Assembly (NCBI GenBank): GCA_007133255.1
Contig: SLMY01000170.1
Span: 1 to 5,287, forward strand
Source: Clostridiales bacterium
Lineage (GTDB): Bacteria; Bacillota; Clostridia; Saccharofermentanales; UBA5734
DNA: 5,287 nucleotides
Direction: 5' to 3'
Position 1 is the stretch's first letter, and every line of letters starts with the position of its first letter. Shown in pieces: positions 1 to 5,287 of the stretch. Below the pieces are notes generated by a model. It was not told the origin of the DNA. It saw only the letters and a list, made by a program, of their open reading frames with translations, and ran no database searches. The translations under genes were made by a program, and so were the position numbers.

Positions 1-1395
1 CGCGTCGAGAGCAACCTGAGGATTCATCTGGAAGTTCAATGTGTTCATCAGGACCTGAAGATGGCCCTGCGGCTGCATGAATCCGCCCATCACGCCGAAT
101 GGGCCGATGGGCTTGCTGTCTTGAGTGAGAAATCCGGGGATAATCGTATGATAGGGGCGTTTGCCTGGCTGTACCACATTGTCGTGGTCTCGGTCGAGAG
201 AAGCGCAGGCGCCCCGATTCTGCAGGGCGATCCCTGTCCCTGGTACAACCAAGTGTGAACCAAACGGCTGATAATGGCTCTGTATGAAAGAGACCATATT
301 ACCCTGACTGTCCGCTGTTGCCAGATAAACGGTATCGCTGCCGGACGGGATCCCGGCTACAGGTTCAGAAGCTGTGGCCTTGATCTGTTTCCTGCGTTCA
401 TCCAGGTAACCAGCGGACAGCAGATCAGTAATCTGCACTGACATGTAATCAGGATCGGTTATATAACGCTGTCCGTCGGCAAATGCCAACTTTATCGCCT
501 CAATTTGCAGGTGCAGCGTTTCAACACAGTCTCTTTCCGGAAAATCAAAATCGTTCAACAGGCCGAGCGCGATGAGGGTGATGAGTCCTTGACCATTCGG
601 TGGCAGTTCCCAGACATCGAAGCCGCGGTAAGTTACTTTGATCGGATCAACCCATCTTGGCTGATAGTTAGCCAGATCAGAATATCTAATATCACCACCA
701 TTTTCACGGGAAAACCGGTCTATTTTTTCAGCCAGTTCGCCTTGGTAGAACGCACCGGCTTTTGTGTCGGCAATCTGCTGTAAAGTTTTAGCCATGGCTT
801 CCGAACGCCATATTTCACCGGCTAGAGGCGCACGCCCCAAGGGAGCGAAGGTTTGGAACCAGGATTCATATTGGGTTTCATGCAAGGTAGCTCTTGCTGA
901 CCGATATAGCTTGTTCCAGTCACTGGCGATGAATGTGGGCACAGGATATCCTTCGGCAGCGTACTTGATGGCTGGTTTCATCACATCGCTCAGTGAACAG
1001 TTGCCGAAGCGCTCCACAAGCACTTGCCAGGCAGCTGGCGCACCTGGCACGGTGACAGGAAACCAGCCGGTCGACGGTATGACCCGGTGTCCGGCAGCCA
1101 CGATCTTATCCAGGCTGATTGACTGGGGAAAGGCGCCACTTGAATTCAGACCATAAAGATTGTCTTGAGTCCAGATGAGTGCGAAGGCATCACTACCAAT
1201 GCTGTTGGAATGGGGCTCCAGAACGGTCAAGGCGGCAGCTGTTGCTACGGCTGCGTCGATCGCGTTACCACCGTTTTGCATGACGGATAATCCGGCCTGC
1301 GCTGCCAGATGCTGTCCGGTTGCCACGATACCGTTCCGTGCGAACGTGACTGGTCGCCTGGATGCATATGGATAACTAAATGAATCATACTTCAC
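1..1395 (-). CDS. gamma-glutamyltransferase, YwrD-like, 3' end outside the window
   Basis: The minus strand is open for 465 codons from a GTG at 1393-1395 to the window edge. The start follows a GGGAGGA ribosome binding site at 7 nt spacing. The protein belongs to the gamma-glutamyltranspeptidase (Ntn-hydrolase) family, which transfers or hydrolyses gamma-glutamyl groups of compounds such as glutathione after self-cleavage into two subunits. Visible motifs are RNGIVATGQHLAAQAG (residues 20-35), NGGNAIDAAVAT (41-52), EPHSNSIGSDAF (60-71) and DTVYLATADSQGNMVSF (354-370). In the last, Thr355 aligns with the N-terminal nucleophile of the small subunit (Thr391 in E. coli Ggt). A Gly pair follows at 437-438. 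The SIGSDAF loop instead of GIGGG, and the absence of a signal peptide, point to the cytoplasmic YwrD-type branch. Members are about 530 residues long from memory, so roughly 60-70 C-terminal residues are missing here. Residues 84-90 (NSSGAFP) lack the arginine expected for substrate carboxylate binding, so activity could be altered. Physiological substrate unknown. Confidence 0.93.
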   Translation of the reverse strand, partial: MKYDSFSYPYASRRPVTFARNGIVATGQHLAAQAGLSVMQNGGNAIDAAVATAAALTVLEPHSNSIGSDAFALIWTQDNLYGLNSSGAFPQSISLDKIVAAGHRVIPSTGWFPVTVPGAPAAWQVLVERFGNCSLSDVMKPAIKYAAEGYPVPTFIASDWNKLYRSARATLHETQYESWFQTFAPLGRAPLAGEIWRSEAMAKTLQQIADTKAGAFYQGELAEKIDRFSRENGGDIRYSDLANYQPRWVDPIKVTYRGFDVWELPPNGQGLITLIALGLLNDFDFPERDCVETLHLQIEAIKLAFADGQRYITDPDYMSVQITDLLSAGYLDERRKQIKATASEPVAGIPSGSDTVYLATADSQGNMVSFIQSHYQPFGSHLVVPGTGIALQNRGACASLDRDHDNVVQPGKRPYHTIIPGFLTQDSKPIGPFGVMGGFMQPQGHLQVLMNTLNFQMNPQVALDA

Positions 1396-1402
1396 GGGTC
1401 GA

Positions 1403-1409
1403 TCCTCCC
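1403..1409 (-). promoter_or_regulatory. ribosome binding site of the gamma-glutamyltransferase gene
   Basis: The minus strand reads GGGAGGA, a near-complete match to the 16S anti-Shine-Dalgarno, 7 nt before a GTG codon. This decides the GTG start at 1395; the next in-frame ATG is Met39, inside the conserved N-terminal domain. Confidence 0.85.
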
Positions 1410-1475
1410 TTTACGTGCTTGTGTAGCCTGAAATGTCGCGTTCTGGATGATCGGAGACATCACCTTGAGCCCAGC

Positions 1476-1527
1476 AAAAATAATTTTCTACCATACCAGT
1501 CTCGAAAGAGGCTGGTATGGTAGAAAA
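1476..1527 (-). terminator. hairpin with T-rich tail in the gamma-glutamyltransferase leader
   Basis: The arms 1484-1499 and 1512-1527 are perfectly complementary (TTTTCTACCATACCAG against its reverse complement). A G-T wobble (1500/1511), three more pairs (CTC/GAG) and a GAAA loop (1504-1507) follow, giving a stem of about 20 bp. Read on the minus strand, the stem is followed by TTATTTTT, as in an intrinsic terminator. On the plus strand there is no T run, only A residues. The structure lies about 90 nt upstream of the gamma-glutamyltransferase GTG. It could end minus-strand transcripts arriving from the transposon side, or act as an attenuator of the gene. No competing anti-terminator stem or known riboswitch was recognised. 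Confidence 0.6.
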
Positions 1528-1586
1528 AACGAAACCTTAAAATTCCACCCATTAAGTCAAAATTAATGAAAGCAAACCCTCAGCAG

Positions 1587-1595
1587 TGTTATAAT
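1587..1595 (+). promoter_or_regulatory. extended -10 promoter of the transposase remnant
   Basis: TGTTATAAT is a perfect extended -10 element (TG, one base, TATAAT at 1590-1595). A -35 hexamer at the matching distance (around 1567-1572, TGAAAG) is poor, which extended -10 promoters tolerate. Transcription would begin near 1602 and run into the ribosome binding site at 1628-1635. It reads towards the amidohydrolase gene. Confidence 0.6.
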
Positions 1596-1643
1596 ATAAG
1601 TCTATAAATCCCCATATCACAGATGTTAAAGGAGGATGCTTCT

Positions 1644-1850
1644 ATGGCTATTATAACACAAAATTCTCTTTTTAGATGGGAAAATGACATAGAAAATTTG
1701 GGCGATATGGAAAGGCTGAAGCTGGTTACGGAGCATCTGCCTGATGAGTCTCTGATGTGCAAGCTGAAAAAAGAACGAGGCAAGGGTCGGGATGATTATC
1801 CGGTACACTAAATGTGGAACAGCATTTTGGCCGGCGTCGTCTTTGGGCAT
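1644..1850 (+). pseudogene. 5' remnant of an insertion-sequence transposase (DUF772-type N-terminus)
   Basis: The ATG at 1644 is preceded by AAAGGAGG (1628-1635) at 8 nt spacing; an upstream in-frame ATG at 1623 overlaps the approach to this site and is less likely. The intact part is 55 codons, ending at TAA 1809-1811. It begins MAIITQNSLFRWENDIE and contains GDMERLKLV, LPDESLM and RGKGRDDYPV. The same frame resumes straight after the stop with MWNSILAGVVFGH (1812-1850). Together this matches, from memory, the N-terminus of DDE transposases carrying the DUF772 domain (IS1182/IS5-like), where DYPVRAMWNS runs uninterrupted. The stop therefore replaced one codon; GCA to TAA would need two changes. 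After about 1850 the resemblance disappears, and the frame closes at 1887-1889. The catalytic domain and right end are absent, so this is a dead fragment that may still yield a 55-residue peptide. No inverted-repeat end could be identified. Confidence 0.8.
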
Positions 1851-1884
1851 TTAATTTTTTATAGAAAAATGGCTGCGGGAAATC

Positions 1885-1902
1885 TGTGATTGATTGATCA
1901 CA
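1885..1902 (+). promoter_or_regulatory. candidate operator, 18 bp palindrome over the -35 region
   Basis: TGTGATTGATTGATCACA has perfect 6 bp arms (TGTGAT and ATCACA) around 6 bp, and extends one more pair on each side if shifted (CTGTG 1884-1888, CACAG 1901-1905). It overlaps the proposed -35 hexamer at 1894-1899, a usual place for repressor or activator binding. The regulator family is not identified. Confidence 0.5.
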
Positions 1903-1922
1903 CAGGGTCTTTCAGGTAGAAT
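1894..1922 (+). promoter_or_regulatory. sigma-A-like promoter of the amidohydrolase gene
   Basis: TTGATC (1894-1899) and TAGAAT (1917-1922) are separated by exactly 17 bp. The -10 matches TATAAT in five of six positions and the -35 matches TTGACA in four. The predicted start is near 1929, leaving a short leader of about 32 nt before the ATG at 1961. Both elements are covered by inverted repeats, so the promoter is probably regulated. Confidence 0.65.
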
Positions 1923-1934
1923 ATCTGAAAGATC
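1906..1934 (+). promoter_or_regulatory. candidate operator, inverted repeat over the -10 and transcription start
   Basis: TCTTTCAG (1908-1915) and CTGAAAGA (1925-1932) are perfect inverted repeats. The pairing extends inward and outward, with G-T wobbles, to a 13 bp stem around GAA (1919-1921). The -10 hexamer TAGAAT lies at its centre and the predicted transcription start falls in its right arm, so a bound protein would block polymerase. As RNA it could also fold, but there is no strong T run behind it and the stem straddles the predicted start, so an operator is preferred over a terminator. Confidence 0.55.
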
Positions 1935-1949
1935 GCTTTATTTCCGACC

Positions 1950-1955
1950 GGAGGG
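1950..1955 (+). promoter_or_regulatory. ribosome binding site of the amidohydrolase gene
   Basis: GGAGGG lies 5 nt before the ATG at 1961 and fixes this start; the metal-binding HxH motif begins only 22 residues later, as expected for the fold. Confidence 0.85.
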
Positions 1956-1960
1956 TTAAT

Positions 1961-3256
1961 ATGATAAAAGATGAATTATTTGGCAGATTAAATGAGCAGT
2001 TATCGCGTTTGCCGGTTATTGACACCCATGAACATTTCCTGCCGCGTGAAAGCAGGCGTGATTCGGAAAGTGATGTGCTCAGCGAATATACCACCCATTA
2101 TATCAGCTCTGACCTTGTATCTGCAGGGCTCAGCCTGGATGAACTTGCTTTTATCCGTGACGTGCGGCATCCGCTTGATAAACGATGGCGAGTTGTGGAA
2201 CCGTACTGGCAGGCCTGCCGGTTTACCGGCTATGCTCGTGCGCTTGACCTGTCAGTCAAGGCGATCTACCAGATTGACGGTATTCAGCGTCATACCCTGA
2301 TACCACTTAATGAAGCTTTTCAGAAGGCGAGACAGCCAGGCCATTACCGTTATGTGATCCGGGATTTATGCAACATTGAGTGCTGTGTCTGCGACAGTGA
2401 CAACAGCGCGCTGACAAATGGCAGGCCGCTCAATGACGACCACTGGGCTCGCCGCGTCTGGCAGCCGGTTGACTATTACTGGCAATGCCCGCCGCTGGCA
2501 GACATGAATGAGCGATCACATAAAGTCAACGGACAGAAACTTAAGGATCTGGATCAGCTCATCGGGATGCTCGATGCTGATCTGGCCGAAGTAGCTGAAA
2601 AAGGCGTCCATATTATTAAAATAACGGCTGCCTATATGAGGTCCTTACACTTTCCCGAAGTTACATATACCAAGGCGCGTCAGTCGATGCTTGAATTTCT
2701 GGCCGGCGCGGGGAAGACCCCGGAAAAACCAGCTGTATATCCGGAAACCGTGCAGAATTATATGATGCACGAAATCCTGAAGCGGGCTCATCGGGCTCAG
2801 CTGGTTGTTCAGGTGCATACAGGTCTTCAGGAAGGAAACGGTAATAATCTGGCTAACAGTAATCCGCTGCTGCTGACTAATCTGCTTCTGAAGTACTCGG
2901 ACGCGACCTTCGATTTATTTCACATCGGCTACCCTTTTATAGGTGAGACAACCGCTCTGGCCAAGAATTTCGCTAATGTGACGCTTGATATGTGCTGGAG
3001 TCATATCATCGCGCCAGCTGCCGCCAGAAGAGCGCTGGATGAGTTTATAGACGCGGTGCCTTTCAATAAAATATCCGCTTTTGGCGGTGATTACCTGTTT
3101 GTAGATGGTCTTTATGGTCATTTGCGGCTGGCGATAGAGAATACAGCAAGCGTGCTGGCAGATAAAGTGCGCGGTGGTGTGATGGATGAGCACCAGGCTT
3201 ATGTTTTGGGCCGGCACTTGTTTTATGAAAACCCAAAACGCATTTTACGTGTTTGA
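1961..3256 (+). CDS. amidohydrolase-superfamily protein, possible uronate-related enzyme
   Basis: This 431-residue soluble protein has no signal peptide or membrane segment. It shows the metal-site layout of the amidohydrolase superfamily (TIM-barrel hydrolases and isomerases): VIDTHEHF with His23 and His25 after strand 1, Lys220 in GVHIIKI, His286 in VVQVHTG, His321 in LFHIGYP, and Asp377 in FGGDYLF. It resembles proteins annotated only as amidohydrolase (Amidohydro_2, COG2159-like), with the conserved blocks NSNPLLLTNLLLKY, LAKNFANVTLDMCWSHI and NKISAFGGDYLFVDGLYGHL. It is not UxaC: the DYHCH and TDSRS signatures are absent. Superfamily members include uronate isomerase and lactonases. The gene faces the uxaA-uxaC pair and has its own promoter with operator-like repeats, so a uronate isomerase-like or uronolactonase role is possible, but this is inference only. 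A cysteine cluster (Cys137, 141, 142, 144) is unusual. Family membership is firm; the substrate is unknown. Confidence 0.9.
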   Translation: MIKDELFGRLNEQLSRLPVIDTHEHFLPRESRRDSESDVLSEYTTHYISSDLVSAGLSLDELAFIRDVRHPLDKRWRVVEPYWQACRFTGYARALDLSVKAIYQIDGIQRHTLIPLNEAFQKARQPGHYRYVIRDLCNIECCVCDSDNSALTNGRPLNDDHWARRVWQPVDYYWQCPPLADMNERSHKVNGQKLKDLDQLIGMLDADLAEVAEKGVHIIKITAAYMRSLHFPEVTYTKARQSMLEFLAGAGKTPEKPAVYPETVQNYMMHEILKRAHRAQLVVQVHTGLQEGNGNNLANSNPLLLTNLLLKYSDATFDLFHIGYPFIGETTALAKNFANVTLDMCWSHIIAPAAARRALDEFIDAVPFNKISAFGGDYLFVDGLYGHLRLAIENTASVLADKVRGGVMDEHQAYVLGRHLFYENPKRILRV

Positions 3257-3268
3257 TCAACACGTTTT
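3247..3268 (+). terminator. weak hairpin overlapping the amidohydrolase stop codon
   Basis: ACGTGTT (3247-3253) pairs with AACACGT (3259-3265) around TGATC, which contains the first bases of the loop at the TGA stop (3254-3256). TTTT follows at once (3265-3268). The stem is only 7 bp with three G-C pairs and the T run is short, so termination would be weak. The downstream long hairpin may do the main work. Confidence 0.35.
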
Positions 3269-3284
3269 ATCCCTTTAAAGCAAA

Positions 3285-3336
3285 CTCAACAGGTGTCCGC
3301 TTATATTTATTTATTGATAAGCGGACAACTGTTGAG
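3285..3336. repeat. 52 bp inverted repeat between convergent genes, possible bidirectional terminator
   Basis: CTCAACAG (3285-3292) and GTCCGCTTAT (3295-3304) pair with ATAAGCGGAC (3317-3326) and CTGTTGAG (3329-3336). There is one 2 nt internal mismatch (GT opposite AA) and a 12 nt A/T-rich loop (3305-3316). All 18 pairs are perfect. The convergent position suits a transcription barrier for both the amidohydrolase gene and uxaC. However, only modest T runs flank it (TTTGCTTT on the minus side, TTTTT 15 nt away on the plus side), so it is not a textbook terminator. The inner arms with one extra base each side (TGTCCGCTTA and its complement) also resemble terminal inverted repeats of some IS elements, so a collapsed mobile-element scar is an alternative. 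Confidence 0.6.
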
Positions 3337-3408
3337 AAGGTAATGTCAATTTTTCAAATAATGCGGGTTCCGCGGCACGAACTGCTGAAACCAGACAAAG
3401 CGAACTGC

Positions 3409-4806
3409 CTATAATCTGACCAGCGCTTCAGCGTTCTGATAACAGACACGGCCGATTAATGCCTCCAGGCGAGCCTCATCATAGGGAAGCTCTCCTTTTT
3501 CAATCCAGTTTCCCAGCTCATTACAAAACAGGCGGCGAAAATACTCATGCCTGGTATAAGACAGTAAGCTGCGCGAATCAGTCGTCATACCAACAAAGGT
3601 CTTGAGCACACCCACCTGACAAAGCTGTTTCAGATGCAGGATCATACCATCAAGCTGATCGTGAAACCACCAGGCCGGACCAAGGCTGACCCAGCTTTCA
3701 GCTCCGTCTTTCGCGAAAGCGCTCGCTATGGTACCCATTGTCATATTGTCCTTGGCGTTCAGTGAATACAGTAAAGTTCGAGGCAGTCTTTCGCTGCGCT
3801 CAAGATCGTCAAGCAAGGTGACCAGATCATCAGAAATAGGATAATCCTGAATCACATCATAACCCGTATCAGCTCCCAGTGCTTTGAAGCCTTTGCTGCT
3901 GGCGTTGCGCCTGGCGCCTATATGCAGCTGCATGGTCCAGCCGCATCTGCTGTAGGCAGAGGCCAGTTCAGATATCAATGTCGCCTGGTAGATGGCGATA
4001 TCAGCTCTCGACAGGTGTTCGCCATTCAGCCGCTTCGTGAAACTTCTCTCTGCCGCAGCCAGATCAGCGGTTGTACCCGGTAAGAGATCAAAAGCGTGAT
4101 CGGACAAACGGCAGCCTTGTTTGTGAAACTGATCAACCCGCGCGATCAGCGCCTGGGAGAGCCCTTCGAAGCTTTCGATTTTTAATTGCGTGGTCTCACC
4201 CAGCTGCTTAACCCAATCAGTAAAGGCTGACTGGTTAATCTTGAAGAAACGATCTGGCCTGAAAGCCGGCAGCACCTTGGTGTGCTGATTGCCTTTAGCC
4301 AGTTTCGCGTGCGCTTCGAGTGTATCAAGCGGATCATCAGTTGTACAAAGCCAGCGAACATTGAGCTTCTCAAGCAGCTGCAGGGGTCTAAAATCCGGAC
4401 GTGATAAAGCGTCGTTCGCTTTTTGCCAGACTGCTTTGGCGTTCGCGGCTGAAAGCGGTTCTTCGATCATGAAGTAGCGCTGCAGTTCAAGATTGGTCCA
4501 GTGATGCAGCGGGTTGCCGGCCAGCCAGGGCAGCAGATCTGCCCAGGCCATGAATTTTTCCTCTGGATCCGCGTCTCCCGTTATCAGGCGTTCTGGTATA
4601 CCAGCCAGACGCATGGCACGCCACTTATAGTGATCACCGCCCAGCCAGACATCGGCAAGGTCCTTGAAATTTTTGTTTTCAGCTAATACATCAGGACTGA
4701 TATGGCAATGATAGTCACAAATGGGCCATTCTGAAGCGAACTGGTTAAAAAGTGTCTGTGATGTTTCGGTTTCCAGCAGAAAGTTTTTGTCCATAAAAGA
4801 TTTCAT
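3409..4806 (-). CDS. uxaC: uronate (glucuronate) isomerase
   Basis: UxaC interconverts D-glucuronate with D-fructuronate and D-galacturonate with D-tagaturonate, the first cytoplasmic step of hexuronate catabolism. With the ATG at 4804-4806 the protein has 465 residues, close to the 470 of E. coli UxaC, and the N-termini align (MKSFMDKNFLLETE here, MTPFMTEDFLLDTE there). Signatures are DYHCH (metal ligands His33 and His35), GGDHYKWRAMR (56-66), GNPLHHWTNLEL (97-108), TTDDPLDTLEAH (155-166), SDHAFD (235-240), QLHIGARRN (293-301, His295) and TTDSRSLLSYTRHEYFRR (408-425, Asp410 and Arg412). No key residue is missing. A TTG at 4831-4833 would add nine residues, but neither start has a convincing ribosome binding site, so ATG is chosen from family alignment. 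It lies 86 bp downstream of uxaA, on the same strand, and is probably co-transcribed with it. Confidence 0.96.
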   Translation of the reverse strand: MKSFMDKNFLLETETSQTLFNQFASEWPICDYHCHISPDVLAENKNFKDLADVWLGGDHYKWRAMRLAGIPERLITGDADPEEKFMAWADLLPWLAGNPLHHWTNLELQRYFMIEEPLSAANAKAVWQKANDALSRPDFRPLQLLEKLNVRWLCTTDDPLDTLEAHAKLAKGNQHTKVLPAFRPDRFFKINQSAFTDWVKQLGETTQLKIESFEGLSQALIARVDQFHKQGCRLSDHAFDLLPGTTADLAAAERSFTKRLNGEHLSRADIAIYQATLISELASAYSRCGWTMQLHIGARRNASSKGFKALGADTGYDVIQDYPISDDLVTLLDDLERSERLPRTLLYSLNAKDNMTMGTIASAFAKDGAESWVSLGPAWWFHDQLDGMILHLKQLCQVGVLKTFVGMTTDSRSLLSYTRHEYFRRLFCNELGNWIEKGELPYDEARLEALIGRVCYQNAEALVRL

Positions 4807-4892
4807 AATTGTTTTGCAGGACTGTTCACACAATCAACTTGGTGTCAGCCTTGCGCTCCCTTCTTGACAGGCAGATTCATCTGCGCGCTTTC
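4807..4892 (-). other. uxaA-uxaC spacer, no terminator seen
   Basis: This 86 bp gap contains a small GCAGA-TGAA-TCTGC stem (about 4871-4884) without a T tail, which is too weak to stop transcription. A GGGAG (4856-4860) has no start codon at a usable distance. No promoter with good -35 and -10 elements was seen, so read-through from uxaA into uxaC is likely. Confidence 0.5.
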
Positions 4893-5287
4893 CTATAGTA
4901 TAACACCCTGTTTAAAAATCGCGATCTCACGGTCATCATTTTCTTCGTTTTTCGTTTTCAGCCTGCCTTCAGCGATATCCAGCACCTTTGTTATAAACTG
5001 ATTGTCCAGTTCGAGCCAGGCTGACGCTCCTGCCAGCGCCGGACTGGCGTCAAAATCAATCCAATTGGCTTTTCGCGCTGCCAGGTCATGATTAGACGCG
5101 ATTTTCATTGTTGGTACCGGTCCGCCAAGCGGATTGCCCCGACCGGTTGTAAACAGCAGCATCTGTGCTCCGGCAGCTGCCAGCGCGGTACAGGCAACAA
5201 GATCATTTCCAGGCCCTTCCAGTACACTCAAGCCTTTTCGTTTAACGATCTCACCATATTTGAGTACATCAGCCACCAGTGCCTGGC
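4893..5287 (-). CDS. uxaA: altronate dehydratase, C-terminal part (5' end outside the window)
   Basis: About 130 C-terminal codons are present, ending at the TAG at 4893-4895. The frame runs off the window as ...QALVADVLKYGE. UxaA removes water from D-altronate to give 2-keto-3-deoxy-D-gluconate in galacturonate breakdown. The visible part matches the C-terminal domain of the UxaA family: VLKYGE, LEGPGNDLVACTALAAAGAQ, LFTTGRGNPLGG, PTMKIASN, WIDFDAS and the terminal REIAIFKQGVIL. The corresponding E. coli segments are VLRYGE, SAPGNDAVATSALAGAG, LFSTGRGTPYGG, PTVKIATN, WIDFDAG and REIAIFKSGVTL (recalled, with REL for REI). An apparent GTG start at 5276 is internal to this domain and is not a real start. 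The N-terminal SAF domain and the metal site lie beyond the window. Order on the minus strand is uxaA then uxaC, as in a uronate operon. Confidence 0.95.
   Translation of the reverse strand, partial: QALVADVLKYGEIVKRKGLSVLEGPGNDLVACTALAAAGAQMLLFTTGRGNPLGGPVPTMKIASNHDLAARKANWIDFDASPALAGASAWLELDNQFITKVLDIAEGRLKTKNEENDDREIAIFKQGVIL

Noticed and set aside
505..1156. Plus-strand open frames of 92 and 130 codons at 505-783 and 764-1156
   Set aside because: They are antisense to the continuous gamma-glutamyltransferase frame, have no ribosome binding sites and encode no recognisable protein.
1885..1902. CRP/FNR-type binding site
   Set aside because: The half sites TGTGA and TCACA are 8 bp apart rather than the canonical 6, so it is kept only as an unassigned palindrome.
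1922..1942. Catabolite-responsive (cre) element near TGAAAGATCGCTTTA
   Set aside because: The central CG is offset and the right half does not fit the cre consensus.
2915..3263. Minus-strand open frames within the amidohydrolase gene
   Set aside because: They are shadows of a well-supported gene, with no motifs and no translation signals.
3363..3373. GCGG-GTT-CCGC hairpin as the uxaC terminator
   Set aside because: The stem is only 4 bp with a 3 nt loop, and the following minus-strand sequence is not a proper T run.
4807..4833. TTG at 4833 as the uxaC start
   Set aside because: The nine added residues do not align with E. coli UxaC and the TTG has no ribosome binding site; the ATG at 4806 gives a family-like N-terminus.
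4893..5276. A complete 127-residue gene starting at the GTG at 5276
   Set aside because: The frame continues upstream to the window edge and the protein aligns with the interior and C-terminus of UxaA.

Overview
This 5.3 kb window looks like part of a Bacillota (Firmicutes) chromosome. Three things suggest this: strong purine-rich Shine-Dalgarno sites (GGGAGGA, AAAGGAGG, GGAGGG), an extended -10 promoter, and a gamma-glutamyltransferase of the Bacillus YwrD type. The assignment is an inference from sequence style and remembered family resemblance, not from a search. No tRNA, rRNA or CRISPR array was seen.

Layout from left to right. Positions 1-1395 (minus strand) hold the N-terminal 465 codons of a YwrD-like gamma-glutamyltransferase whose 3' end lies outside the window. 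Its 5' leader contains a long hairpin with a T-rich tail on the minus strand (about 1476-1527), a candidate terminator or attenuator. Positions 1590-1850 (plus) are the 5' remnant of an insertion-sequence transposase gene. It keeps an extended -10 promoter and an excellent ribosome binding site, but it has an in-frame stop after codon 55 and then loses homology. Positions 1885-1934 hold a good sigma-A-like promoter (TTGATC, 17 bp, TAGAAT) overlaid by two inverted repeats that are probably operators. This promoter serves 1961-3256 (plus), a 431-residue amidohydrolase-superfamily enzyme of unknown substrate. A convergent intergenic region (3257-3408) holds two hairpins, one of them very long. 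Positions 3409-4806 (minus) encode uronate isomerase UxaC. Positions 4893-5287 (minus) encode the C-terminal part of altronate dehydratase UxaA.

How the genes work together. uxaA and uxaC are co-directional, 86 bp apart, and belong to the isomerase route of hexuronate catabolism. UxaC converts D-glucuronate and D-galacturonate to D-fructuronate and D-tagaturonate. UxaA dehydrates D-altronate, made from tagaturonate, to 2-keto-3-deoxy-D-gluconate. The convergent amidohydrolase has the same type of metal-site histidines as UxaC but is a different family. Its position next to the uronate genes and its own operator-bearing promoter make a uronate-related substrate plausible, though unproven. It is the best candidate here for something undescribed. 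The gamma-glutamyltransferase has no evident link to uronate metabolism and is separated from it by the transposon remnant.
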